Origin: Mycobacterium stomatepiae | GTDB lineage: Bacteria; Actinomycetota; Actinomycetes; Mycobacteriales; Mycobacteriaceae | Direction: 5' to 3' | DNA length: 64,000 nucleotides | Assembly (NCBI RefSeq): GCF_010731715.1 | Contig: NZ_AP022587.1 | Coordinates: 5,952,001 to 6,016,000 of the forward strand | Notes under the pieces: generated by a model | The model's input: only the letters and a program-made list of their open reading frames with translations | What the model was told of the DNA's origin: nothing | Database searches by the model: none | Made by a program: the position numbers and the translations under genes | In this document: in pieces, positions 29,476 to 38,333 of the stretch | Layout of the letters: every line of letters starts with the position of its first letter | Numbering within the stretch: the first letter of the stretch is position 1

Positions 29476-30621
29476 GTGTCGTTGGTGAGTGTGGCCCCCG
29501 AGCAGCTGTCTGCAGTCGCGGGCGATGTCGCCGCTATAGGTTCGTCGATCGAAGAAGCCTCCGTGACTGCTGCCGCACCGACAGTCGGTGTGGTCCCCCC
29601 GGCGTCTGACTCCGTCTCCGCCCAATTGGCTGCGCTCTTTGGCGGGCATGCCGCTTCGTACCAAAAGGTCAGTCTCCAAGCCACGGCATTTCACCAGGAA
29701 TTCGTGTGCACCCTCACCAAATCCGGCGCGTCCTACGTTGACGCGGAAGTGGCCGCCGAACAGGGTCTCAAGCCAACGACTCCGAATCCCACTTATCCGT
29801 TTAGGCCTTTGCATCCGTCGTTTCAGCCGACTCCGTCGGGTGTGGGTTGGCCAGGTTTGCAGCCCGCTTACCCCTTCGATTTCCGTCCTGGCTATCACCC
29901 GACGCCCTCGGGTTCGTGGGAACCGGTGTTGCGGCCCGCGTATCCGTTTAGGCCGTTAGAGCCGGCGTTTCGGCCGACTCCGTCGGGCGAAGGGCACCAC
30001 GGTTTGCAGCCTGCGTATCCTTTTCACTTCCGGCCGGGCTACCACCCCACGCCCTCGGGTTCATGGGAGCCAGGATGGCGCCCGGCGTATCCTCACCGAC
30101 CCTTGAGCCCGGCATTTCAGCCCACTCCGTCGGGCGAAGGCCACCATGGCCTCAAGCCAACGTATCCATTCCATCTGCGGCCCGGGTATCAGCCGACACC
30201 GTCGGGCTCTTGGGAGCCGGCACTGCGGCCGGCTTACCCCCACCGACCGCTAAGTCCCGCATGGCAACCCACGCCGTCGGGTACATGGCGACCGTCGCTG
30301 CGGCCGGCTTACCCCCACAGGCCATTAAGTCCCGCATGGCAACCCACGCCCTCGGGCATCGGCTACCCCTGGGCGCAGGCGTCCTACCCGCACAGGCCGC
30401 TACAACCTGCCTTCCCGCTCACACCAGGCGGTGTATGGCCGGCAGACATTCCGCCGCCACCACCATTCCCGATCGTTCATGAGATCGTCGAGGCCGTCAT
30501 CAAGACTGCCGAGGCAATCGTCATGATCCCCGTCAAGGTGGTCGAGGCAGTCGTCGCCGGCGTGGAATGGGTGATCGACGAATTGATCGCGGTGCTGCAG
30601 CAAATACTGCACCACCTTTAA
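29476..30621 (+). CDS. PE-family protein with alternating Pro/Tyr-rich tandem repeats
   Basis: 381 residues. GTG 29476, read MSLVSVAPEQLSAVAG, fits the PE consensus start and follows AGGAG; GTG 29467 is three codons upstream. The PE domain (~1-95) ends in YVDAE, a Y-x-x-x-E secretion motif. Then nine repeats (~105-320) alternate type A, YPxRPLxPxFQPTPSG, with type B, YPFxFRPGYxPTPSGSWEP. A PPPPPF hinge precedes a C-terminal amphipathic or coiled helix (VHEIVEAVIKTAEAIV through AVLQQILHHL). I know no described PE protein with these repeats, so it may define a new subtype with a wall-spanning or adhesive stalk (inference). A hairpin follows. Confidence 0.88.
   Translation: MSLVSVAPEQLSAVAGDVAAIGSSIEEASVTAAAPTVGVVPPASDSVSAQLAALFGGHAASYQKVSLQATAFHQEFVCTLTKSGASYVDAEVAAEQGLKPTTPNPTYPFRPLHPSFQPTPSGVGWPGLQPAYPFDFRPGYHPTPSGSWEPVLRPAYPFRPLEPAFRPTPSGEGHHGLQPAYPFHFRPGYHPTPSGSWEPGWRPAYPHRPLSPAFQPTPSGEGHHGLKPTYPFHLRPGYQPTPSGSWEPALRPAYPHRPLSPAWQPTPSGTWRPSLRPAYPHRPLSPAWQPTPSGIGYPWAQASYPHRPLQPAFPLTPGGVWPADIPPPPPFPIVHEIVEAVIKTAEAIVMIPVKVVEAVVAGVEWVIDELIAVLQQILHHL
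29788..30440 (+). repeat. Nine tandem ~75-bp coding repeats, A-B alternation
   Basis: Repeat units of 25 codons (A) and 24 codons (B) follow in the order A-B-A-B-A-B-A-A-A. The core PTPSG is kept in the first eight and changed to LTPGG in the last. A units have YP[FH]RPLxP; B units have FRPGYxPTPSGSWEP, three times. The A-B pair looks like a duplicated ~147-bp module. Confidence 0.85.
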
Positions 30622-30627
30622 GCCACG

Positions 30628-30668
30628 GAGCGGCCCGGACATCCCCAGCGGATTCGTCCGGGCCGCTC
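30628..30668 (+). terminator. Hairpin terminator after the repeat PE gene
   Basis: A perfect 13-bp stem, GAGCGGCCCGGAC with GTCCGGGCCGCTC, and a 15-nt loop start seven bases after the PE stop. It also lies downstream of the minus-strand oxidoreductase remnant (ends 30736), so it could serve both directions. Confidence 0.75.
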
Positions 30669-30735
30669 TGCTCAATCACCGTTTCACAGTGAGGATCTCA
30701 ACAAATGTTTCCGTTGACTGTGGAAACCAGGCCAG

Positions 30736-32227
30736 TTACCTGACACCAGCACCATCCCGATACCCCTCTAAGAGACGCAACCACACCTCACTGATAGTGG
30801 GGAAGCAGGGCACCGCATGCCACAACCGGGCAATCGTTAACCGTCCCGCGACGGCGACGGTGGCCGAGTGCAATAACTCGGTCACACCGGGACCCACCAT
30901 GGTCACACCGAGGATGTAACCCTCGTCCTGGTCTACGAGCATGCGTGCCCGCCCTGCGTACCCGTCGGCATACAGGTTAGCCCCCGGTACAGACTGGCCC
31001 ATGTCGACGTCCACCGTGGTGAAGCGGTAACCGCCTTTGTGTGCCTGTGCCACAGTCAGTCCCACTGAGCCGGCTTCGGGATCGGTGAAGAATGTTTGGG
31101 GGACGGCGAGGTTGTCAGCCGTTGTCACATGGCGGCCCCACGGCGCGGTGTCTAGCGCTTTGCCGTGGGCGCGGGCACCGAGCGCCGCACCCGCGATGCG
31201 CGCCTGGTACATGCCCTGGTGGGTCAACAGAGCTCTGTGGTTGGCATCTCCGAGTGCGTACAGCCATTGGCCGTCGACACCGCGCACGAGGCAGCGGTCG
31301 TCGACGTCGATCCAGGCGCCGGGTATGAGTCCAACACTTTGCAGCCCGATGTCCTCGGTATTGGGTATTCGGCCTGTGGCGAAAAGGATTTCATCGACCT
31401 CTATCTCGTCGCCGCTGTCGAGCAGCACTCGCACCGGACCCGCACCTCCGGACCGATGCAGCTCGGCGACCGAGACCCGGGTGCGGATGTCCACGCCGGC
31501 TTAGGTGAGGCCGCGTGCGACGTACTCACCGACGAATGTTTCCATCCGAGGGAGCAGGCCCGCACCGCGGGACAGCAAAGTAACCTTCGACCCCAGGGCC
31601 TGCCATGCGGTCGCCATCTCCACACCGATTCCGCCGGAACCCACGATGGCTAGGCGGGGGGGGGGGAACCGAACTGCTGTCAGTGGCCCGGCGATTCGTC
31701 CACGGCATCGCTTCGGCCACGCCAGGCACATCGGGCACCAGCGCGCTACTGCCGGTGCAGAGCATGACGGCGTGCACCGCGTTGAGTGCCTGCGACGACC
31801 CTTCCGGGTTGGTTATCGCTACTCGGCGCGGTCCGTCGAGTCGGCCGTGTCCGCGGAAGAGATCGACCCCCATGCCCGCAACGGCCGCTACCATGGGAGT
31901 GTCGTCCCAGTTCGTCACATAGCGGTCGCGTCGCGCGAAAACTCCTGAAGCTGACACTGATCCGGTGACAGCCTCACGTGCGCCCTCGATGCGTCGGGCG
32001 TCGGCCAATGCGAGAACCGGCCGCAACAACGCCTTGCTCGGGATGCAACCCCAATGCCTGCATTCGCCACCGACAAGTTCGCGTTCGACCAAGGCCACAG
32101 ACAAACCCTCTGCACGCGCCCGGCCAGCCGAATGGATGCCAATGGGCCCCGCGCCCAGCACGACGACATCGTAGGTGTGATTCGGGTGGGCGGCTTCTGC
32201 CGCGTGGGCGGGCGCCGTTACGTTCAT
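30736..32227 (-). pseudogene. Pyridine nucleotide-disulfide oxidoreductase (Lpd/MerA-like), broken
   Basis: From ATG 32227: FAD site VVVLGAGPIGIHSAGRARAE, redox disulfide GGECRHWGCIPSKALLRP (Cys-x4-Cys). Near 31656-31666 an 11-G run (C on the coding strand) breaks the frame. Correcting it gives the NAD site LAIVGSGGIGVEMATAWQAL. A TAA at 31501-31503, where Glu is likely (GLT-stop-AGVDIRTRVS), follows; then FATGRIPNTEDIGLQSVG and the dimer domain ending FPTISEVWLRLLE. The catalytic pieces are all there, but two lesions prevent a full product. The homopolymer lesion may be variable or artefactual; the stop is not in a run. Confidence 0.85.
31656..31666 (+). repeat. 11-G homopolymer inside a coding sequence
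   Basis: Eleven G in a row on the plus strand, poly-C in the minus-strand oxidoreductase gene, exactly where its frame breaks. Runs this long slip easily during replication and are also hard to sequence. Confidence 0.9.
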
Positions 32228-32462
32228 CAGGACGATCTCCTTTGTGCATTAAGTGGTTTCGCTTCATGGTCTTGCGGCATCGATACGTCTTGCGACGGCT
32301 ACTAGACACCGGCGGGGTACTCGGGGCGAAAGTCGCTGAGATAGCGAACGCCCGCGTGACGCACAGGAGCACTCCTTCGACCGGGTACGAATGCCGACCA
32401 GGATCGGCGTCATTGCCGTTGGTGCTACCTCAATCGAGCTTCTGGCCAAAGATTTTGGTTCC

Positions 32463-33623
32463 TCAACCGCCGATTTCGTGACTTTGGGGGTCGGCTGGCG
32501 ACTTCGATGTGTCGGCGACTTCCCAGTCCTTGATGTCCGCGACGGGTCCGAATAGATCGACGGGCAGGTCTGGTGACAGCGGCTTGCCGGTTTGTACGCG
32601 GCGTGGCCAGTCCCGGTTGGCCAGTGCGGGTTTGGCGAGGGCGACGACATCGGCGGCGCCGGAGTCGATGATCGAGGCCGCGTCCCGTGGGTCATCGAGG
32701 TGGCCGTTGGCGATGATCGACAGCCCGCTGTATTGCTTGGCGAGCTTCGCCAGGGGTGTCTCAGTGCCGTCGAAAGCAGGCGCCAGAGCACGGTATTCCG
32801 TGGTGTGGATGTAGTCGATGCCGGTGTCGGCCAGTGCCGTGAAGATCGCGGCCGCGTCGTCCTCACCGCCCACCCACCGATGGTGGTTGTCTGAAACCTT
32901 CCCTTGGGAAATGCGGATACCGACGGCGATGTCCGTCCCGACAGCCGCTGCGACGTCACCGCAAACCTCGGTGGCCAGTCGAACCCGGTTGGCGAGGCTG
33001 CCGCCGTAGTCGTCGGTGCGGGTGTTCATGTAATCGGTGATAAATGCGTCGAGCAGATAACCGTTGGCACCGTGAATCTCTACACCGTCGAACCCGACGT
33101 CACGTGCCAACCGGGCCGCGCTGACGAACGCGGCCCGGACTTGGCTGATCTGGTCACCAGTCATCGCCTGTGGCATCTGGAATGGGCCTGACCCGCGGTA
33201 CATCGCCAACTGCTCGCCCTTTGGCCGCACCGCCGAGGGGCCCCACGTGACGGTGGTGCGGGGGTTGCCTTGCGCTTGGCTACCGGCGTGCATCAGTTGG
33301 GCGAAGAACTTCGATCCGGAGGCGTGGACGCCGGCGACGACTCGTCTCCACGCCTCGGCCTGAACGTGATTCGCGATGCCGGGCTGGAACAAGTAACCCT
33401 GACTAGTCTGATCATCGATATAGAGACCTTCGGTAATCAGCAGCGCGAACCCACCATCGGCAAACACCCGGTAATAGGTACCGATCCGATCGGTGGGAAC
33501 GCCTTCGGCGGTCGCGCTTATTCGCGTCATCGGCGCCAGAGCGACACGATTGGTCAGGTCGACACCACCGATTGCTGTTGGCCGGAAAAGGGATTCGTAC
33601 CGTGCACGCTGCTGCAGAGACAT
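32463..33623 (-). CDS. Old-yellow-enzyme-type NADH:flavin oxidoreductase
   Basis: 386 residues, a TIM-barrel FMN enzyme. Start MSLQQRARYESLFRP; NRVALAPMTRISA at the N-terminus is the conserved FMN-binding strand. HGANGYLLDAFITDYMN contains the HGANGYL motif, and RTDDYGGSLANRVRL follows; the C-terminal phosphate-binding part has SIIANGHLDDPRDAA. Such enzymes reduce activated C=C bonds or 2,4-dienoyl-CoA; the short size fits the alkene-reductase type. It is followed on the minus strand by the broken disulfide oxidoreductase and preceded by the peroxiredoxin-like gene, so it may belong to a redox operon running from 34208. Confidence 0.88.
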   Translation of the reverse strand: MSLQQRARYESLFRPTAIGGVDLTNRVALAPMTRISATAEGVPTDRIGTYYRVFADGGFALLITEGLYIDDQTSQGYLFQPGIANHVQAEAWRRVVAGVHASGSKFFAQLMHAGSQAQGNPRTTVTWGPSAVRPKGEQLAMYRGSGPFQMPQAMTGDQISQVRAAFVSAARLARDVGFDGVEIHGANGYLLDAFITDYMNTRTDDYGGSLANRVRLATEVCGDVAAAVGTDIAVGIRISQGKVSDNHHRWVGGEDDAAAIFTALADTGIDYIHTTEYRALAPAFDGTETPLAKLAKQYSGLSIIANGHLDDPRDAASIIDSGAADVVALAKPALANRDWPRRVQTGKPLSPDLPVDLFGPVADIKDWEVADTSKSPADPQSHEIGG

Positions 33624-33656
33624 GGAATCGGCTGTCGTCGTCGAGTCAGTTTGCAG

Positions 33657-34208
33657 TTAACGAGGCTGCTCGGCGGTGCCCCTACCGTCCGGCCTGGTTA
33701 CATGGGGTTGTTCGGTATTGCTTATTGCGTCTCCGGATGCGTCGGTCAGATACCTGATAAAGCCGACGACATCATCGGGAACAAGCCGCCCGATGGCACC
33801 GCTCGAGTACACGGCGAGGCACACCGTCCCATCAGGTGCCAGGATGAAGCCGGTCGATTGGAGATAGTGCGGATCGTCGTTGACGTAGGCGCCCGTGGCT
33901 ATGGCGACCTTGTCGGCGTCGGCGTTGTGGCCGACCGGAAAGCGCAGCTTGCGCTTGGCGACGAGCGCAGCTGACGTGTCCTCGTCATCGACAGATAAGG
34001 CGACCACCTTGACGTTGAGTTCGCTCAGCGAATCGAGCGCACGCGAGAACGCGGCAAGTTGGGCGTTGCAGTACGGGCACCAGGACCCGCGGTAGATCAA
34101 GATAACGCCGTAGGAGCCAGCGAGGTCGCCCGGCAGGGAGATCGTCCCACCACCGACGGCGGGAAAGTCGAGCGCGGGGAACAGCTGGCCGTAGTTGAGT
34201 CGCGACAT
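33657..34208 (-). CDS. Peroxiredoxin-like (AhpC/TSA-type redoxin) protein
   Basis: 183 residues with a thioredoxin fold: GVILIYRGSWCPYCNAQLAA holds a CPYC motif at the place of the peroxidatic Cys, followed by ALSVDDEDTSAALVAKRKLR. Such proteins reduce peroxides or act as thiol oxidoreductases. The start at 34208 (MSRLNYGQLFP) lies six bases after GGAAGG; an ATG two codons up overlaps that site. It is transcribed divergently from a truncated copy of a tetR promoter (34256). The gene ends 33 bp before the flavin oxidoreductase, so they are probably one operon. Confidence 0.8.
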   Translation of the reverse strand: MSRLNYGQLFPALDFPAVGGGTISLPGDLAGSYGVILIYRGSWCPYCNAQLAAFSRALDSLSELNVKVVALSVDDEDTSAALVAKRKLRFPVGHNADADKVAIATGAYVNDDPHYLQSTGFILAPDGTVCLAVYSSGAIGRLVPDDVVGFIRYLTDASGDAISNTEQPHVTRPDGRGTAEQPR

Positions 34209-34253
34209 CGGCATCCTTCCACGGTCATTCGTTGACTGCTCGTCATCATGCTG

Positions 34254-34345
34254 CGGCAAAACTGGACCGACAATGCCAATTCGGATACGGTGCGGTCGCC
34301 GCGTCAATGAAGGGGCGTCTTATCGCGGGGCTAACAGCTCGCGAG
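34254..34345 (+). repeat. Diverged duplicate of the tetR promoter and first codons
   Basis: The sequence here (AAACTGGACCGACAATGCCA, then TTCGGATACGGTGCGGTCG) is repeated at about 34754-34845 (AAACTGGACTGACAATTCCA, then CTCGGATATGGTGCGGTCG) directly before the tetR gene. The similarity goes on into the coding region (ATGAAGGGGCGTCTTATCG against CAAAGGAGGGTCGTCCTACC). So a tetR 5' end was copied or left behind next to the peroxiredoxin gene. The copy is truncated within ~100 bp. Confidence 0.75.
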
Positions 34346-34559
34346 CGTCAACAGTCCGCATTGCGGCCAGAGCGACAGGTAACGAATGGGGCCCCGGCCC
34401 GGCCGAGTCATCCCCGCCTGCGGAACGCGCCAATGCACGGTCTCGCCTTGCTAGCTGCTCTGAATGGCATTGCAAAGCAATATCTTTCAGAAGATATTGG
34501 AATTCGCTGCGCCTTCCGAACGGCGCGCAAGCCACAACCGACGGTAGTCGGGCTCGCCG

Positions 34560-34722
34560 GGGAGTATTGCGCTGGTTTCCAAATCGATCCGTCTTCGCAG
34601 GCCCCGTGCACGAGCATGATTGTGGGCCTGGGTGATTCGCGATTCGTCAGGGTTCCCATCTCAAGTGGGTGGACCTCAAAATTCGTCACCGTGCCGCGGC
34701 GATTCGCTGCCCAGGCGGCCAT
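34560..34722 (-). pseudogene. Alpha/beta-hydrolase N-terminal fragment
   Basis: The minus strand reads MGTLTNRESPRPTIMLVHGA, then CEDGSIWKPAQYSP, the typical start of an EstC-like alpha/beta hydrolase (LVHGAxxDGS-W). After ~35 residues the homology ends near 34560. It diverges from tetR at 34793, so the original layout was probably hydrolase and regulator back to back, with the hydrolase later lost. Confidence 0.55.
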
Positions 34723-34792
34723 CGTGCAGCGACTCGACCATCATGCTTCCGAAAAACTGGACTGACAATTCCAACTCGGATATGGTGCGGTC

Positions 34793-35440
34793 GTGGCGCC
34801 AAAGGAGGGTCGTCCTACCGCGCGGCTGACGATTCGGGGCGCGGCGACCAAAGCCCGCATCGTGGATGGAGCGGCATCCCTCGTCCGGGAGCATGGGGTA
34901 GCAGGAACAAGCCTGGACGCGGTCATGACCGCCACCGGCACCAGCAGGTCGCAGCGATATCACTATTTCGACAACAAAGACGCGCTGATTGGCGAGGTGA
35001 TCAAGACCCAGTTCGGCCGCATCATCGCCGCCCAGGAACCGCTGCTACGCGAGCTCTCCTCTTGGGCGGGTCTGCAACGCTGGTGTGATCATCTCGTGGC
35101 TATGGTCCGCGAGACGCAAGGTGTTGGCGGCTGTCCACTCGGTTCACTCGTGAGCGAGTTGGCCGACCGATCCGAGTCAGCGCGGCAGGAGCTCGCGCGG
35201 TCCTTTGCCGAATGGCAGTCCTATCTCTCCACGGGCTTTGCGACCATGCGCGACAACGGCGAACTCGCCACGGAGGCCGACGTCGATGATCTCGCGCTCA
35301 CGATGATGAGCGCGCTGCAAGGCGGACTGCTCATGGCGCAGACCACGCGCAGCGCCCGTCCCCTTGAACTAGCCCTCAACATGGCCCTCGGACACGTCGC
35401 CGGATACCGGCCCAGCACGATGGAACCGCCACCGCGCTAA
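34793..35440 (+). CDS. TetR-family transcriptional regulator
   Basis: 215 residues. The N-terminal HTH is AATKARIVDGAASLVREHGV, then LDAVMTATGTSRSQRYHYFD, as usual for TetR (YHYFDNKD). The helical ligand domain has GGCPLGSLVSELADRSES, typical of the AcrR/TetR subgroup with a Cys near a GxCxxG motif. Start GTG 34793. The promoter block upstream occurs a second time at 34254, before the peroxiredoxin operon, so this regulator may bind both (inference). The likely partner hydrolase is a remnant. Confidence 0.87.
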   Translation: MAPKEGRPTARLTIRGAATKARIVDGAASLVREHGVAGTSLDAVMTATGTSRSQRYHYFDNKDALIGEVIKTQFGRIIAAQEPLLRELSSWAGLQRWCDHLVAMVRETQGVGGCPLGSLVSELADRSESARQELARSFAEWQSYLSTGFATMRDNGELATEADVDDLALTMMSALQGGLLMAQTTRSARPLELALNMALGHVAGYRPSTMEPPPR

Positions 35441-35681
35441 CGGCCGATGGTGATCGCGTCTGCGTCCGCGGCCCACCAGTTCGCCTCTGAAATGTGCAGA
35501 AATGGGTGCCGACTGGTGGCCCATCGGTCCCGCTGGTCGCCGTGATAGTTGTCGCGCAGTACAGCCGAGGACTATTTCGACCCCGGTCCGTGTTGCCCCA
35601 GCAGAATGCCTAGGGCTGCGGCGACGCCATGACGAAGACACCTCCCTTGCAAGCATTCACCCGCACGAAGGAGTCGAACCC

Positions 35682-36995
35682 ATGAGCACGCGGCCTCTGC
35701 ACTTCAACGCTTTCATCTGGCCGAACGGCTATCACGAGGCCGCGTGGCGCGTCGTTGACGGCGATGTCCGCGATGTCCTTGGCCTGTCCTACTACACCGA
35801 TATCGCGCGCGTCGCCGAACGCGGATTGATGGACTCAATCTTCTTGGCCGACAACATCGCCATCGCCGAATACCGCGCCACGTATCTGCCTCAGACGCAG
35901 TTCGACCCGATAGCGGTGCTCTCGGCGCAGGCGGCGGTCACCGACCACATCGGGCTGATCGGGACGGGCTCGACGACCTACAGCAAGCCGTGGGAGCTGG
36001 CCCGCCGGTTCTCGACCCTGGATCATCTCAGCGGCGGTCGCGCCGGCTGGAACATCGTCACCACCGTCACGCCGCTGGCCGCCGCCGCCTTCGGCGAGCC
36101 GTTCCACCCCGAGAACGCAGACCGCTATGCGCAGGCCCACGAATTCGTCGACGCCGTCACCCAGGTCTGGGACAGCTGGGAGGACGACGCCGTCGTCGGT
36201 GACCGCGAACGCGGCGTGTGGGCAGACCGCGCCAAGTTGCATGCGCCGCGCTTCCACGGCAAGTACTACGACGTCGAGGGTGTGCAGCCATTTCCGCGCA
36301 GCCCACAGGGGCACCCGGTGCTGCTTCAAGCAGGACAATCGGCGGCCGGCGTCGGGCTTGCCGCGCGATACGCCGAGGTGGTCTTCTCCGGGTCTCCCTC
36401 ACTCGAGGCAGCGATCGCCTTCCGGGCTAACCTCCACGAGCAGGCCGCGGCCATAGGCCGAAAGGCCGACCAGATCAAGGTGCTGCCCGCGCTGATGATC
36501 ACGCTCGGCAGCACCGAGGCCGAAGCTCGGGCACGCGCACAGCGCCTCGAAGACCTGGAGAATCCCGAGTTTCGTTGGCAGAACACTCTTTACACGGCCG
36601 GCCTCGACCCGGACGGTTTCGACCCCGATGCTCCGCTGCCCGCTGAACTCTGGGCCGAGCGGTCCGCACCGTCAAGCCGGGCAGAGCAGCTCTTCGCGGT
36701 CTCGCGTGCCGAGCCTGAGGCCACGCTACGAGAGATCGCGCAGCAGGTGACGGGTGGGCTGGCGGGCCAGACGCATTTCGTTGGCACGCCCGAACAGCTG
36801 GCCGATCATGTGATCGCGTGGCAGGACGAGGGCGCGGTCGACGGGTTCACGATCATGGGATCGACATTGCCGCACGAGCTGACGGCGTTCGTCGATCATG
36901 TGGTGCCCATCTTGCAGCGCCGCGGCCGGTTCCGCACCGAGTACGCCGGGCCCACATTGCGCGATCAGCTTGGGCTTGAGCGACCGGCCAAATAG
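35682..36995 (+). CDS. Flavin-dependent monooxygenase, luciferase-like (NtaA/SnaA/DszA group)
   Basis: 437 residues, a TIM-barrel F420/FMN-type monooxygenase. Start MSTRPLHFNAFIWPNGYHEA at ATG 35682, eight bases after AAGGAG. The group motifs are present: STTYSKPWELARRFSTLDHL, SGGRAGWNIVTTVTPLAAAA, FHGKYYDVEGVQPFPRSPQG, and PVLLQAGQSAAG. Relatives oxidise nitrilotriacetate, dibenzothiophene sulfone or alkanesulfonates with reduced flavin from a partner reductase; the substrate here is not evident. Flanked by tetR at 35440, on the same strand 240 bp away, perhaps its regulator. Confidence 0.88.
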   Translation: MSTRPLHFNAFIWPNGYHEAAWRVVDGDVRDVLGLSYYTDIARVAERGLMDSIFLADNIAIAEYRATYLPQTQFDPIAVLSAQAAVTDHIGLIGTGSTTYSKPWELARRFSTLDHLSGGRAGWNIVTTVTPLAAAAFGEPFHPENADRYAQAHEFVDAVTQVWDSWEDDAVVGDRERGVWADRAKLHAPRFHGKYYDVEGVQPFPRSPQGHPVLLQAGQSAAGVGLAARYAEVVFSGSPSLEAAIAFRANLHEQAAAIGRKADQIKVLPALMITLGSTEAEARARAQRLEDLENPEFRWQNTLYTAGLDPDGFDPDAPLPAELWAERSAPSSRAEQLFAVSRAEPEATLREIAQQVTGGLAGQTHFVGTPEQLADHVIAWQDEGAVDGFTIMGSTLPHELTAFVDHVVPILQRRGRFRTEYAGPTLRDQLGLERPAK

Positions 36996-36999
36996 GCTC

Positions 37000-37926
37000 T
37001 TACAATTCCTCGCGATCGACGACGAAGCGAACCTGACAGGCTTTGTGAATATTGCCTGGGCGGAAGCCTACGACGTCTGTATCTACCACACGGAAACCGA
37101 GGCTGTTAAATAGTGAATGCCACTCGCTAACCTTCTTGAACTGACAGCCGAAATTCATATCGACAAGTCCCTGAGCGACGGCGTTGCCAAAGAAATCAAT
37201 CAGCACGAGCGCTCGGAACTGATCGCTTTCATCCAACTTATTGAATTCGGTTAGCTCAATCTGTCTCGTTGCAGCCCCGACGGACTCTTCCGGGACGGCG
37301 TAAGTATCTTCCTCGATAATCAACCGCCGTGCAACACGCCGCAAATTAATCAGCAGTGGAATCAGATCGGGTTCATCAACGTGGTGGAGGACGGTTTTTA
37401 CGATCGCGCTGTTGAACATGTCGTCCGCATAGGGGACGTCAACAGGCGAAGCCATCTGGCGAAACGGTAGGTGGCTAGCGTTCGTGCCACGGTAGTCCAT
37501 GACGTCCGTGGTGTAGCAGTCAAAGCCGGCCTGGGCGATCAGCGCAGCTAAATGACCACGACCGCAGCCGAAGTCGAGCACGGTGCTACCGCTAATGGCG
37601 TCTGCAAGGTTATTGAAGTCCTGTACCGGCTTACGCTGTGACTTATATGCCGAGTAGCCCTCGCTGAACCATGACCCGTTTCCCTCGGATGTGAAGAATT
37701 GTTCGTGTACCTCTTTACTTACTTGATAGAGTTCACGACCATTTCCGGCCGCCAGCAAATGCTTACACGCATCCTCTAAGAGACCACTTACATCGCTCGC
37801 GTGTTTAGAAAAGTGCGATTTATAACTCTTTTCCAGCACTGATATTGTGAAGTCCAGCGCCGTCGGTTCATGCTGCAAAGTCTCGTAAATGAAGTCATAT
37901 TGAGCTCGTTTGGTGGCTGTTGACAC
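37000..37926 (-). CDS. Class I SAM-dependent methyltransferase, GC-poor
   Basis: 308 residues from GTG 37926 (seven bases after AAAGGA). Motif I is STVLDFGCGRGHLAALIAQA; then CYTTDVMDY and AIVKTVLHHVDEPDLIP, a typical acceptor region of a small-molecule methyltransferase. The N-terminal ~120 residues are a helical extension. The base composition is clearly lower in GC and codon use is looser (many A/T third positions) than in neighbours, as is the upstream 38000-38160, so it was probably acquired. The substrate is unknown. It is convergent with the monooxygenase, four bases from its stop. Confidence 0.82.
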   Translation of the reverse strand: MSTATKRAQYDFIYETLQHEPTALDFTISVLEKSYKSHFSKHASDVSGLLEDACKHLLAAGNGRELYQVSKEVHEQFFTSEGNGSWFSEGYSAYKSQRKPVQDFNNLADAISGSTVLDFGCGRGHLAALIAQAGFDCYTTDVMDYRGTNASHLPFRQMASPVDVPYADDMFNSAIVKTVLHHVDEPDLIPLLINLRRVARRLIIEEDTYAVPEESVGAATRQIELTEFNKLDESDQFRALVLIDFFGNAVAQGLVDMNFGCQFKKVSEWHSLFNSLGFRVVDTDVVGFRPGNIHKACQVRFVVDREEL

Positions 37927-38333
37927 CAAGAATCCTTTCGTCGCCCACGCTACAATTACCTGACGCAGCATCGTTGGGTAGCGGCAGGCAGGGGCCGAAG
38001 CAGTTGATTCAATGCATGCTATCAGCACGGCGCAAATTGAAGACGTTGGGTGCAAGCGGTTGTATTTACTTTGGTGCGCTTTACAAAAGTGCGTAAGCCG
38101 CGTATTAGCAACTATGACCAACGTCACAAAGAGTCACCTCTTTTTGTCGAACGCTAATTGGCGGATCCCTCTTGACGTGGGGTTTTCACGACAAACGACC
38201 CGAGCGGTCGGTTGATGCCGGCCTGAACATCGCCGTCCATCATCGCCGAGGGCAAACCGCCCCCGCTCGCATCCGCCAGGCAGAACCTCTGGCCGGCGCA
38301 TGCGTCGCCCCAACGCGATTAGGGTTGCGACCT

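Noticed and set aside
29788..30440. Could the tandem repeats be a CRISPR array?
   Set aside because: The repeats are contiguous, in frame, diverge at synonymous-type positions and encode a continuous protein; there are no spacers and no cas genes.
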